Of a DNA stretch of 64,000 nt, positions 44,400-56,044 are shown in pieces. Positions within the stretch are counted from its first letter, which is position 1; each line of letters starts with the position of its first letter. The position numbers and the translations under genes were made by a program. The notes under the pieces were generated by a model, which saw only the letters and a list, made by a program, of their open reading frames with translations, was not told where the DNA came from and ran no database searches. The DNA is from Daedaleopsis sinensis (taxonomy: Eukaryota; Basidiomycota; Agaricomycetes; Polyporales; Polyporaceae), in assembly GCA_033807695.1 (NCBI GenBank), contig CM066305.1, positions 1,364,001 to 1,428,000 of the forward strand, given 5' to 3'.

Positions 44400-46470
44400 A
44401 TCGTCGAGGAAAGCAAACGGGATTCATCGAGTACTTAACATACGCGCGAAAGACGCGATGACAGCCGATCTGCCGCATTCGAGGGAGCATGACGGCAGTA
44501 TGTCAAAATCATCCAACAAGTCGGCAGGAAGCCAATGGTTGTTTGAATTGCTGAAAGACCCGAACGCTCATCCGTACTGTGGAGATAAACGCTTTCCCAG
44601 ACGACTTGAACGCATACGACGGCAGAAGGGCGGAATTCGCGGCGCAGCATTGCTGTGGATACCATCGTACTATATATACAACCAGATAGTGTATGTACAG
44701 TGGCACCTGTAGGAAATTCAAGATAATGAGCACCAGGTACCTGAAACAGGGTCGAGAAGACGGTGTTACCGCGATGGAGCTTGAGAGGAGGTATGGACAG
44801 AAGGCGATGGATGCAGCATTCGGTCAACATAGGCTTGTTGTACTCTTGACAAGAATGATGTTGTCTGAGAAGCGAGAGTGCGGCATGGACGTTGACGTCG
44901 TCGAGGTTCAACACGGTTAACGTTGCGGGTTTCGGAGGCAGTGACCGGCAAAGCGCCACAATGTTTGGGCGCCTGTGAGATCCATGTCGTCTGCATCTGT
45001 CAGTGTCACATTCAAGTCACGGTTCCCAGCAAACACACCATCGATCGACTGTCTGTTACGCCTGCCCCGGTGTCTATCACCCCTGGGCTAACCTGTTCCG
45101 ACCGCGATCCCCTCCAGCCCGTTGTGCCTTGCGCTTTCCGCTTCAGCACCAAGCAGCAACACGCAAATCAACTTGAACCCCCTTTCTGCTCTGAAGATAT
45201 GCAGGTGAGGACTCAGCTTTGCTCCCGGGATTGATAGACAGACGGCTGCTTCGTCGGCTGACCGTTTGCGAAACCTTCGTAGTTCTTCTGTCGATGACGA
45301 CCAAGATTGAACTCCTTTAAGACCTGTTCCATCCCACGGATGGTCAATGCAAGAGCGATATGCAACGCTCCACTCCACCACTGGTCGTACGACAGGAAGC
45401 TGTAGGAAGTTGTACGTTCCTGGGGTAGTACATCCGCAGGCACAAGGGGGTCAGAGACCCTTCTCTCACTTGCCTTGAAGCTTTAGAGGTCGGACCAGGT
45501 CGGTGATTGGACTCGCGGAGATACCATGTCTTCTTCGACAGTTACCAACAAGATCCGTCGACGCGGGCGAGAGCAGTCCTGTCCGCCGTTCTTGCCTCAT
45601 GCCACGATCCTTGCCACCTGTAGGTGCGGTGCGTATAGCATTGTTGGCATTATCAGCGGTCGCATAGTGAGCACAGGGAGCTGTCAGGGACTGCAACGCC
45701 CGAAGTAATCTCCGTCTTCGAATGGGTTCGTGGTGTAGCCGCCGACCACATATTTCTGCGGTGCCACCAGAAGACAGGAAGCCGCGCCCGGTTACGTGTT
45801 CTCACTAGAACCATCCCCAGCATTGTGGTCCTTGCTCGCCTTAGGAGGTCTTGCCGCGGCAAGAAGAAAGGCCTCGCGTTCTCCCAGATGCACTATGTCG
45901 GGCGCGGCCTACCGTTAAATCTCCTAGGAAGGACCGCCGAGCCGATGCGGGCTGGCTCGAGGGCCTCTCGACCTCGAGTCACGGTCCGCATGTGAGGTGG
46001 TTCTGGATCGCATGTCCTACTTATTATGACTCATGGCACCTCTTCTTGGCAAGGACGGGAACGTGCCGCAGAGCCACACCATGGACACACCCCCAACATG
46101 CACGAACCAAATATCAGGGCGCTTGCGTGCCTTTGGAAAAACAATAGGCTTCGCGACCGGTGTGCCGGGTCGGAGTCGGACGACGAGCCTCCGTCGGATG
46201 CGGCAAGTCGTGCACTCTCTGGGGTGTAGTCGGAACTGCGGGCGATGGAATGTTGAGTGGACGAGGCTGATACGGGAGGTGTGCCGAGACGAGGGCGAAG
46301 CGCGGTGCAGGTGTGACATGATGACTGGCGCGTGTACTGGATGGACGGAGGGCATCATCTGCAACAGATTCATGGCCATGCCCGTGGGAGTCGCGAAGCT
46401 GACAAGGTTTCCGCCCAAAATTATCAGCTCCCTAATGCGCGTATCCGGAAGAGAAGCAGTTCTAGGCATC
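44400..46470. other. Gene-poor stretch without recognisable gene
   Basis: About 2 kb with short, mutually overlapping open frames on both strands (the largest at 44435-44959 minus and 46033-46473 plus). None shows a domain, a membrane segment, a plausible chain of introns or a familiar protein. The base composition resembles the flanks. It may hold a decayed gene, a non-coding transcript or an orphan gene that cannot be supported by eye. Confidence 0.4.
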
Positions 46471-46635
46471 TAGTCAGGTCATTCCCGCACTGCAGCTGGC
46501 GGCTCCTCGACCCATCATCCTTCGGCGGTTATAAGTCCTTCGTCCTCTTCACTTCCCCTCCTTCTCAGTCTCCTTCATACACTCCTTCCTTAAGTCCCTC
46601 TGACTGCCCTGTAATCGCTCCTCTCCGTCGCCTCC
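46471..46635 (+). promoter_or_regulatory. Core promoter of the CCCH gene
   Basis: TATAAG at 46530-46535 lies about 100 bp upstream of the ATG at 46636. The stretch between is strongly CT-rich (CTTCCCCTCCTTCTC and similar), a common fungal core-promoter feature marking the start of transcription. Confidence 0.55.
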
Positions 46636-48566
46636 ATGGCCGTCACCACCAAGCAGCTCTGGTCAGTCTCCCGTCCCCAACTGGCACGTTCCTAACACTT
46701 ATACAACTCATCAAATTCGCCTAGGGATAATGCCATCTCTCAGCTTCATGGTTCGTCTCGTTGTTACCCCACCAGACATGACTAGTCATGACTGCTAACC
46801 TTTGTCGACGCATAGACCTCTCTAACGCCACGTTGTACCAAAATAGCGAGCTCCAGGCGCGCATTGCTGAGCTCGAGGCTGAGCTCGCAGCGGTCAAGAT
46901 GGCCTATTCAGCGGTCGCAGACAACGGCGCACTTGACAAAAAGGCGCAGAACGCGCAGCTCTCCTCCTTTAACAGGCAAACGTCCGCCTTCACCCGTTCA
47001 CCGGTCAGTCGACCTCTATCGCAGCGCCTGAACCTAGTAACCTAATTGTGTCTATTAGGCTCAGGACCCGCTCGTATTATGCGTGATCGATGGCGACAGG
47101 TTGCTATTCCTCCGTTCCTTTATTGAGCAAGGTTACCAGGGCGGTCGTCAAGCAGCGCAAGTGTTCACCAAGACCATCGCGCAGGAGCTCGTCCAACAAG
47201 GCCTCACCGGCTTCGATCGTCTCTCGTTCTGGGTAACAATTTACATGAACAAGCGGGCGGTCGTCAACGCGCTCCACAACGATCACATTGCCACCGCGGA
47301 GCAGTTTGAGTCGTTCCTCATTGGATTCGGGCAAGCATCCCCTCGTTTCGTTATTATGGATGCGGGACCGGGGAGGGACAGTACCGAGGCAAAGGTCAAA
47401 GGTGCGAACATGAGTTCTACTATCACGTACCCACGCTCAAGACTGTGTCCCATGCTAGAATACGTGAAGACATACATTCGCTTGCCCCAAACCCTGCGCG
47501 TGTTCTTCGGTGGTAAGCAACGCAAAGTATTCTTGGTTGTGGGTCGTTTACGAATAACCTTCGTGTGTAGGAATCGATGGCAACTACATGGCAATGTACA
47601 ACAGCTTAGAGCAGGAAGATCTTGCTGGCAAGCTCATCCTCTTGCAACCGTGCAACAACCCATCTCCCATAATGCGACAGATGGCTGTCCGCTCCCTACG
47701 TCTCGAAGGCCTCTTCATGGAGGAGAGGTTAAGTCCGTTACCGATTGCACGCCCTGGCCCCCTTGTTGGTATCTCCGACGCTTGCATGGGAATGAACGTC
47801 GTCCCCAGCAACGGACTTATCAGTCCCCAGTCGGAGAGCCAAGGCTCTATGCCCACTCCTCCTCCGGGCAACAGGACGCCGGAAAACCCCCGGATGGTCG
47901 ACCCGAGCAAAGTGAGTCCCCCCATTTGCAGCATACACGAAATGTAAATCGGTGTTAATGTGAGGACACTTAGCCACTTCACAAGCGTGAGTATCTTGTA
48001 AAGTCCTATGTACATTAATGAGTGACCTCTCACACAGAAAACCCCCCACCCTGCAACGAACACTACCTCATGACCTGTTCCAAGGGAGTAAGTTCTGCCT
48101 TGTCATACTTGGCTATGAGAGACGCTTACCGGGCTCCGTCAGGCGAACTGCAAGTACTCTCACGAATGGCTCTTGAGCCCTGAGCAGCTCGACATCTTGG
48201 CGCGGAACGCGAAGAAAGCTCCGTGCAACTATCTCAAGAACGGTACGTCAACGGCCCTTCGTCCTTGGCCTATCCCCCAAAATAATTCAACCACCTCACA
48301 AGGCCTTATCTGTCCGTATGGCGACAACTGTTGTTGGGTACGTGAAGGTCTCTTCCCTTCACCTGCTTTCGCACAGCTAATTGTGTTGTCGCCAGGGACA
48401 TGTCTGCCCGAGTGGTGCGAAATGCTTCCACCTGAGCAAGGGGAAATGCTGGTTCAAAGGCGGTACGCGGCCACCTGCTTCTAGCCGTTACGAACTGTCT
48501 GACAGTGACCACCGATTAGACGGCATGCACCCCGGCAATATCCCTCAGATTGTGGAGTCTGCATGA
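46636..48566 (+). CDS. CCCH zinc-finger protein with N-terminal coiled coil, RNA-binding
   Basis: The protein is about 430 residues in around ten exons. The N-terminus (MAVTTKQLW, DNAISQLH, DLSNATLYQ) is assembled from short exons into a coiled coil (SELQARIAELEAELAAVK). A folded domain follows, with LVLCVIDGDRLLF, GGRQAAQVFTKTIAQEL and LPQTLRVFFGGIDGNYM; its VIDGD start suggests a NYN/PIN-like nuclease-type fold, which is tentative. The C-terminus has tandem CCCH fingers: CNEHYLMTCSKGANCKYSH (Cx7Cx5Cx3H) and CNYLKNGLICPYGDNCCWGH (Cx8Cx5Cx3H), then a Cys-rich remnant. A 13-nt exon (47974-47986) supplies PLHK before the first finger. I recognise this layout from fungal proteins of unknown role; RNA binding is inferred from the fingers. 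Confidence 0.78.
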
Positions 48567-49161
48567 AGGCAGTGCACCGTCATTCATCTCACTAACCATT
48601 GTGACACGAAGTTCTTGCATATTCATATTTTAACGGCGTTCCGAACCATCATCACTCTCGTTATTCGCAGCCCCATTTATTCTGTAGCATGCTGCACACA
48701 CGATCTGGAGCGGAAGTGGTAAATTATCGAAGTGCGCATAGCCTTCCAGGAGTGTTGTTGTTACTTATAACGTTTCGAATGTATGTGGTTGACTGTTGTT
48801 AGATTTACATCATGCTGTCTAGGCGACTCTCTGCCTCCATCCTATCATATCTACATGTTGGTGTCTCGCTGCACAGGATGCTGTGTTTCGCATTGTCGTA
48901 TGACGGTCACCTCGGTGAGTGCGCTACTGCGATGAGCGAGCTCAATCTGAGCTTAAGGGCGGTGCAGTGAAGGAACATAACGGTACTTACCAGGTAAGTA
49001 CTTACTAGTAGTAGTACTTACGGAAACATACTAGTGTTACGCTGATGTCGGCAACGACCGTATAGCACGCGTGGGAAATCGATCGATGTAGGACCTCCTT
49101 TACGAGCACGTCCCGAGGGCGTTGGATTTGCAACCCAAACTCTCAGATATCGACCATCACC
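48567..49161. other. Intergenic region with a palindrome cluster upstream of Rho GDI
   Basis: The first 400 bp are AT-richer than the genes and hold nothing recognised. The last part contains the GTACTTAC cluster at 48983-49021. Confidence 0.5.
48983..49021. repeat. Nested palindromes built from four GTACTTAC/GTAAGTAC octamers
   Basis: Copies lie at 48983-48990, 48994-49001 (inverted), 48998-49005 and 49014-49021. TACTTACC-A-GGTAAGTA (48984-49000) is a perfect inverted repeat with 8-bp arms, and GTAAGTACTTAC (48994-49005) is a perfect 12-bp palindrome. The cluster ends about 140 bp before the Rho GDI ATG. Confidence 0.8.
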
Positions 49162-50162
49162 ATGTCTGCCCAGGTCAGTTGCTCAAGCGGCCTCTGGTCT
49201 TCTGCCCGTACCGACCCTCGTCCCGCAGCATGAGCATGAGGAAGATGACTTCGCCCCCACCTCGACTCCCGGTAACCTCGGAATCCCGCTTCCATGCCCC
49301 GAACGCGAACTCATCGGCCGCTTCTGCAGGATACAAGCCCGGTGCCGCGAAGACCGTCGACGAGTACGCTACCCTAGACGCGGAAGACGAGTCCCTCGCC
49401 CGTTGGAAGGCTAGCCTGGGTATTGTGCCTGGAGTGACCGGTACTGGCAATGGTCCCAAGGTGCGACGTGCGCCACTCTCTGTGCGGGTTGTTTGTACTA
49501 ACGGACGGCGGAACGTCAGGTCACCATCCTGTCCCTGGAGCTCGCCTCTCCCACCCTTCCTCCAGGCAAGCACCTCATCATGAACCTTTTGAACCCGACC
49601 GAGATTGCGGGCTTGAAGAAGAATCCGATCACGATCAAGGAGGGCATCGAGTTCAAGTGAGCAATCCTTCGTGTTATCGCGGATTAGCGCAGTGCAAGCT
49701 CTGACCCTCTGATAGCGTCCGTATCAACTTCAAGGTGAACCACTCGATTATTTCTGTGAGTGGTTCTTGTCCATTTGTGCAACCTAGAGGTACGATCGTT
49801 CCTCCAGGGTGTACGGTACATGCAGGTCGTGAAGCGGGCTGGAGTGAAGGGTGAGTATGCTGCCTCTGCTTGGTGTTCAATCTCTCACGACCACTCCAGT
49901 CGATAAGATGGAGCAGATGCTCGGCTCATATGGTCCCCATCCCAAGGGTGAGGCTTACATCAAGAACTTCGACCCGGAGGAGTCGCCTTCCGGTATGCTG
50001 GCTCGTTCCGGAACCTACAGTGTCCGTAGTCGTGTCGTCGACGATGATGGCGAGGTCTACGCTGGTATGTCATCTTGCCATTCATTTCGTGCAGTCCCGC
50101 TCAGCGATATCTTTCACCGTATAGACTGGGAATGGTCTTTCAAGATCGGGAAGGAATGGTGA
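49162..50162 (+). CDS. RDI1: Rho GDP-dissociation inhibitor (RDI1)
   Basis: A cytosolic protein that extracts prenylated Rho/Cdc42 GTPases from membranes. About seven exons encode roughly 200 residues. The N-terminal arm is MSAQ joined to HEHEEDDFAPTSTPG (introns at 49174-49228 and 49272-49329), then KTVDEYATLDAEDESLARWK, the GTPase-binding helices. The immunoglobulin-like fold has LTLSLELASPT-like VTILSLELASPTLPPGKH, IEFNVRINFKVNHSIISG and VDKMEQMLGSYGPHPKGEAY. The end is DWEWSFKIGKEW, as in other RhoGDIs. Complete and intact. Confidence 0.95.
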
Positions 50163-50372
50163 TCATTTGGAACGAACCCCTACATGTATTTGTCCCGTCG
50201 CATCTATACCTCGCCCTGCATATCTGTGTTATGTCCGCAATTGATGTATTGGAATTCATGAAGTGCATGGCCCTCACCATTCTGGATATTTCATTGCATG
50301 GTTTATGACGCCGATCGCAAGTCGTTCCCGAAACGTACGTAGACGCCCAATAGTACTTCATCCAACCTTTCC
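50163..50372. other. Short intergenic region between RDI1 and COQ2
   Basis: 210 bp hold the RDI1 3' end and COQ2 promoter. AT-rich patches are present; no defined element was recognised. Confidence 0.5.
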
Positions 50373-51772
50373 ATGACCATGCTTGGTCTGCGACTACACC
50401 TCAGCCATGGGGCGGAAGTTCTGGGACATCGCGTTTATTATTCCACACCTTCTCGTCGATGTCTACATATTCTGCGTCACCATGCACGATCTCGCGCACA
50501 GCAGCCTCTCACACTAGGCCAAGGCGTCCTCAACCGTCGTTCTGGGACGTTGCCCAATACACCTGCCGCTCCGCCAACGACATGGGTTGACCATCTACCA
50601 CAGCCTGTCAGACCATACCTTTATTTGACGCGTATTGACAAGCCGATCGGGACGTTGCTACTGTTCTATCCTTGCAGTATGTATGGACCTGCTCATACGA
50701 TTCTATGGGCTCACATATGTTCTGCTGCTAGCGTGGTCTATAACAATGGCATCGTATGCTCTTGAGGCACCCTGGACTACACCTTTGACATACATCAGTC
50801 TATTTGGACTGGGTGCGCTCGTCATGCGAGGTGCGGGGTGCACTATAAACGATATGTGGGATCGGAATCTGGACAAGGGCGTCGGTATGTCCGTCTCGAG
50901 CTCCCACACTCGCGACGATCCTTATGCGTAGTCAGAAAGAACGAAGACTAGACCTCTTGCGGCGGGACATATCACTCCTACCCAGGCATTCGCGTTCCTA
51001 GGATTGCAGTTGACGGCTGGTCTGGGGGTGTTGACGCAGTTAAACTGGTACAGGTACGTTTTGCTGCTTAATGCGCCGTGCTATGTGCTCAGTCAGGTCA
51101 GCATTCTACTCGGTGCTTCGTCCCTTTCGCTTGTCACCATATATCCCTTCATGAAGCGGGTGACTCATTGGCCACAAGCCGTCCTCGGTTGGTGGGCCTC
51201 TACGCACTATAGCATTCGATCTCTCATAATATACGTTTATCACACAGGACTTGCGTTCAACTGGGGAGCTCTTCTCGGATGGTCTGCTGTTGCAGGTGTA
51301 ACTAACTGGAGTGTTTGTCTTCCGCTCTATGCGGGAGGTATCTGCTGGACACTCGTATACGACACCGTTTATGCCCATCAGGTCAGTACAGCAAACAGAG
51401 TCCTTTCTTGTCAGGCACACGCTTGGTCTCTCCTCCTTACCATGTTTCCAGGACAAAACAGATGATGTCAAGATGGGAATCAAATCAACCGCACTGTTGT
51501 TCAGCGATAAGACACGCCCCATTCTCACGGCGTTGTCCGCATCGTCCATGTCGCTCATCACCTATGCGGGATATCTCAATGGCCAGGGCGCGTTGTTCTA
51601 CGGAGGTGCTGCTCTCGCCTCGGCGCAACTAGCCCGTGTGGTGTTCCAGACTGACTTCAATGATCGTCCGAGTTGCTGGAAGGGCTTTGTGGGATGCGGA
51701 TGGTCCGGATTTTGGATCTGGATGGGCGGGGTGGCAGACTATGCCATGTTGATATATTCTGCATCTGGGTGA
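50373..51772 (+). CDS. COQ2: 4-hydroxybenzoate polyprenyltransferase, mitochondrial (COQ2)
   Basis: COQ2 attaches the polyprenyl tail to 4-hydroxybenzoate in ubiquinone synthesis at the inner mitochondrial membrane. The protein is about 390 residues in six exons. A basic presequence ([20 protein letters not shown]) precedes [20 protein letters not shown]. The first Asp-rich motif is [13 protein letters not shown] and the second is [20 protein letters not shown]; both are intact. Hydrophobic helices lie between and after them. The intron near 50677-50731 joins FYPC to [14 protein letters not shown] 50373 and ATG 50379 are equivalent choices. Confidence 0.93.
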
Positions 51773-52074
51773 TGCAGTTCCCTTGTCCGTCGTATACTAC
51801 GTATTTGCATATGCATAGCACGAGGCAACGCGAATTCCGTTCATTTCCACTGCAGACAAACTGCAGAGTACAAGACGGACTTCGGACGCGTGCAGTGCGC
51901 GACGCGTCATTCACGTGATCGAGACAACTTTTTGCTCGCGATCGGGTCTGCTCAGACAGGCTCAGACTCAAGCTCGGACTGTAGTCTGTAGACTCTGGAA
52001 ATTCCTCTCATCTTGGTTGCTTCGGTACACTATCTCTGTCGCAACTCATATCGCGACCCGTCCACCCACAGGAT
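51773..52074. promoter_or_regulatory. RIX1 upstream region with GACGCGTC and TCACGTGA palindromes
   Basis: GACGCGTC (51901-51908) and TCACGTGA (51911-51918) are adjacent 8-bp palindromes about 160-170 bp upstream of the RIX1 ATG. GCTCAGAC is repeated nearby (about 51950-51968). Confidence 0.45.
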
Positions 52075-54837
52075 ATGGACTCTCATCGACTAAAGCAACT
52101 TCTGCAACTGCAGCTTGGGTCGGATGCGTCCGCCGTGCTACACCTCCCTTTCGTCCTCGAGACCCTCACGAAGCAAGACTTCTTGCCCTCTCCGCACACA
52201 CAAAAGTGGATCACGCGCATCAATTCTCTAATCCACTCGAAGAATCCTGGGGCAAAATGGAGTGGACTATGCCTGGCTCTTCAGACAGCGACGTTCTCGA
52301 GGGAGATCATGCTGGAATGCGCGCAGAGTTGGGTGGGAGCGGCGATGCCTTTGCTTGTAGTGCGTTAACCTTCGTATATCACACCAGTGATATCTGAGCT
52401 CTTACATTGCTTAGGCCCAACCTAATCCGACCACGAAAGCAGCTATACGGCTGCTCAGGCATATTTTTTCGAGTGCAATGGATGTTCCGGAGTTTCAGCG
52501 TCAGCTAAGCATACCCAACGTACCGAAATTTGCCAATGCGTTGATCGCAATTGTCGAGAAACAAGGGAACCCTGACGTGATTGTGAGTTACATGGTGCAC
52601 TTACCCGAGTTCAGCTAAACAGAACGCGACCAGCTTCCCGTACTCGACACTCTGACTCACCTCGTTTCTTCGTATCCGTCTCTGTGTCGTCCTCTCCATG
52701 GTGCTTTATCAAACATCGCACTCCGTTCCTTGAATGGTTCCGCACCCACACCGACATCACGGGAACTCCTCGAGGCGAGCTCCAAGCTATACGCTACACT
52801 TTCGCTCACTGGAGGAAAGGTGAATGCGCCGAACCTTTGGCGAAAGTCATTGGATGACACCATTGCTTTTGCCTGGGGAGCATTCCTGCAACTAAGGACC
52901 ACGTATCCTACACAAGGTAGATTGTCTCTGAATCCATCGATATAGATATATTCAATCATGCTGGATTTCTATCAGGTTATGGCAACATTGCTCGCCCTGA
53001 ACCTCCTGTGGAGGACCCGATAATCGCTGTACCACTAGCATTAGACAGGATACGTGCTGCAGTACGTATCATCAAAGATTTATTTAGGTTGGTGTATATC
53101 AACTATCTCATGGCGGATGGACGAGCTGACATCCACATAGTGTCAACGCATCGCGGCCTATAGCGGTGCCCATCAACTCAGTCGTACGGCTATGCTCAGC
53201 CTTTCTACAATGCTCCCTAGACGACAAAGTGAGGATCTTTTCAGACACCGTGATTCTCACTAAAATGTATACCAACAGGCTGATGTACATGTTGATCATG
53301 CTATTCATTCGCTCGAGACTTCTGTCATCCCCAGCTTATGGGCACTCGCTTGCGAGTTGATCAAGTCTCTTTCACAAGCGTAAGCCGGATTGTACCTCCA
53401 CGTAATGTCTACTGATTCCAACCTCAGCTGCCGAGACCATTTGAACCCTCACCTCACCATGCTTCTTACGCACCTAGCATATCATCTAGAGCGGCATGAA
53501 ACGCCGTGAGTTTTCTACTTGTCGTGTCGCTCCGACTGTGCTCATCCCTGTACAGAACTCATACGTTGAGCACTCTCCGTGCCGTTCTGTTCTTGCTGAC
53601 CGATGGAGCGCGTGTGCACGAGAGCATCATCGCGTCCCGACTAGCTCGAGCGACGATGCCTCTCATCGCAACTATCCTCACAACGCGCTCACAAATTGAC
53701 GAAGGCGAGGATCAAGGAGTGACTCAAGGTCGGAGCAAGAAAGGCAAAAAGCGCGCCCGGGGTTATGAAGGAGATGAAGTGTTCAAAGTCGGTCGGGAGG
53801 TGGTCTGCCTCACGGCCGAGGACGGGGACGTTCTGCTCACATCGGTGGACGGTACGTAATGTTACGTTGTGCGTAGGCTTCGCTGCTGAAATTAGTCTTT
53901 AGTGCTGGATAACCTACTATCCCGGACCCCACTCAGTCCCCCGGTTCGCTCGATCGCGACTCGCCTTTTGATTTCGATCTATGGCTCACTCCCGCAATTG
54001 CCACCCGCCCTGATATCTTCCGATCTATCGCTGCATTCACGGCTCTGTGCCCAAATTCAACGTGCCTGCGTCCGTCTCGCGATCGGGACCACTAACACGA
54101 TGAGCAAATCTCTTGAATTCGTATTGAGCATATCGGATGGCAGCTACACCAACAACGTGAGCGAGGTCTCTCCACTGTGTCGTAAACGACAGGCGATGAC
54201 TTACAGGCACGATACTCTGCAGGGCGGATTGATGGTACCAACGGAAGTCGAGCTTCTCCTACACCCACGCGTCCCACCATTGGTGCGATCTCTCCCGCAC
54301 GTCGAGATGCTGTCTCTCTTCCGTGCCGAGGAAGGAGAAGAAGAGTCCGACGCTCGCATTCGTGTTGGCCTTCGTGTCTGGGACGATCGACCGGCCGGGC
54401 AAACGGCCAACATCGAGGGCATCGAGGCGGTACACAAGTCGAGCGCCCCGCTTATCCCGACCGAGGCTGCAAGAAGCCCAGGAGAGCCCTTCTCTCAGGG
54501 ACGGAGCGTCGCAACCATGCAAATCGACGTGCCCGCAACTACCGCACCCAATCCTGCGCGTCCACCGGAGTCCCCTATCAACACGCATACTTCCACTTCT
54601 TCTGCCCGCCGCTCGCAATACCTGTCCACGAACCTCCGCGCACCGGAGTACACTTTACCTCCGCCACCGGATCCATTGCCTTCCAATAGTGTTGCACTCG
54701 GTGCTCATCATGCGGCCACATCCACAATTCCTCCGGTGACACATGCTACTCCTGGGCCGGCGGCGACAGGCGACGATGATGGCGACGACGAACCGATGCC
54801 TCCAATCGACCTAGGCTCCGATTCTGATTCCGAGTAG
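52075..54837 (+). CDS. RIX1: Pre-rRNA-processing protein RIX1 (PELP1 family)
   Basis: Rix1, with Ipi1 and Ipi3, acts in ITS2 processing and late 60S maturation in the nucleoplasm. The protein is roughly 740 residues in many exons. The RIX1 N-terminal domain is plain: RLKQLLQLQLGSDASAVLHL, LTKQDFLPSPHTQKWITRIN, WSGLCLALQTATFSREIMLE. Helical repeats continue (AAIRLLRHIFSSAMDVPEFQ, IARPEPPVEDPIIAVPLALD, LHSRLCAQIQRACVRLAIG). A charged nuclear-localisation-like stretch is GRSKKGKKRARGYEGDEVF. The tail is Pro/Ser/Thr-rich and ends acidic (PPIDLGSDSDSE), as in PELP1 relatives. Confidence 0.88.
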
Positions 54838-54916
54838 GCATGTTCTTGTCCGCGAAAAATGTAGTGATGAAGTCTTGTGAGGTCCACCCGTCGATTGACC
54901 CCTTGTACGGCAAGCC

Positions 54917-55876
54917 TTACGTTCGAATGCGCTTGCGAGCCTGAGCTGTTTCGTCAACGACCATATTCTCGTCATCCGAGTCGAGCGAACTGCGATCTAT
55001 CGTTTGCTGTGTTGCACCAGGCAGCTAAATGCCGTCAGCCAGACGTCCTCGACTCAGGGTTGGCAGTGGGGGGTACGAAGTTTACCTGACTGAGAAAAGC
55101 CTCCGCCACAAGATTTGACGGGTCAATCGCACGGGCGCGTTCCAAGTGTACTTGCGCATCGCGAATAAGATTGGCGTCCCAGCCCTGACCTTTGCCATAC
55201 GCATCGCCGCAGTCGACGGGTCAGCGATGTACTAGGTTGATCGGCCGTACTGAACGGACGGACCATAGGTCAACTCCTCGGACTCGGAGTTCCCTCCAGA
55301 GGGCTGCGCAAGGTAGAGCGCGATCAGCCCGGCGTATGTATGCAAAACCGCGTTGTCCTGGTATGGGTAAGATGGCAGGTATCTTGGAAGTTTTCAGCGA
55401 GATAGTTGGTACAATGCGGACTATACACGTACAAATCCAATTCCTCCATGGCCCGTCTGTGCTGACCTGCGTGGATAAGTCGCAGCACCAGCTCTTTGAG
55501 TATGGACTCGCGCTAGAGAGAGGCGTTTTAGCCACTAGGAATAGAGTTGACTGTTCAGTAAGCTTTGGCCCACCTCGTCCGGATGCTGGCGCATCATCAC
55601 GCTCAAAAAGCGTACTTTGTCCTCGTTCATTCGGGCATCGTCGACGTCAAAGTTATCACCCTGGGTAATGAGGAGAAGACTAGTCCTCCACATGGACTTC
55701 CAGTTAACCTCCTTGCATCGTGCGAGAATTGCCCATGCTCGTCTAGCGCGGTCCCAATCGCCGCGTTGAATGCATAATTGTAGGATGTCGAGGAGACGAC
55801 GTATGTGGACTTTCCGAGAGGTTTTTGGGTGCTTTGAGTTTGAACAATTGAAGAGGAACGAATGCTCGCTGGACAT
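54917..55876 (-). CDS. RRN11: RNA polymerase I core initiation factor RRN11-like
   Basis: Rrn11 is a TPR-like subunit of the Pol I core factor that binds rDNA promoters. Five exons encode about 230 residues. MSSEHSFLFNCSNSKHPKT leads into helical repeats: VHIRRLLDILQLCIQRGDWD, ARRAWAILARCKEVNWKSMW, RFLSVMMRQHPDE, RESILKELVLRLIHAGQHRR and NAVLHTYAGLIALYLAQPSG. Then come WDANLIRDAQVHLERARAID and a tail ending in the basic ARKRIRT. Splices used: 55504-55564 (DE to RES), 55382-55436 (LDLY to DNA) and a join at about 55192-55270 with a CAAAG acceptor giving LTYGQGWDANL. The match is to fungal Rrn11 architecture as I recall it. Convergent with RIX1, 79 bp apart. Confidence 0.75.
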
Positions 55877-56044
55877 GTTCGTGGTGTGAGCTCAAATGAG
55901 CTCATGTTCTTTTGCAGCCCGGCCCGTGCAGTGAGGCTTGCTCACCATGTGAGCGCCTATGCACCTCGATCGACCTGACTCTACACTGCCGTCTGCTCCC
56001 AATTACGCTGCCTACGTCTGCACTTTCGCGCACAACTTACGACA
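55877..56044. promoter_or_regulatory. Divergent promoter of RRN11 and the LAA2-like gene
   Basis: 168 bp separate the start codons. GAGCTCAAATGAGCTC (55887-55902) is an inverted repeat with 6-bp GAGCTC arms, itself a palindromic hexamer present twice. No TATA box was seen. Confidence 0.5.

Noticed and set aside
46017..46473. Pair of overlapping open frames of about 150 and 146 codons on opposite strands
   Set aside because: They exclude each other, carry no recognisable features and probably arise by chance.
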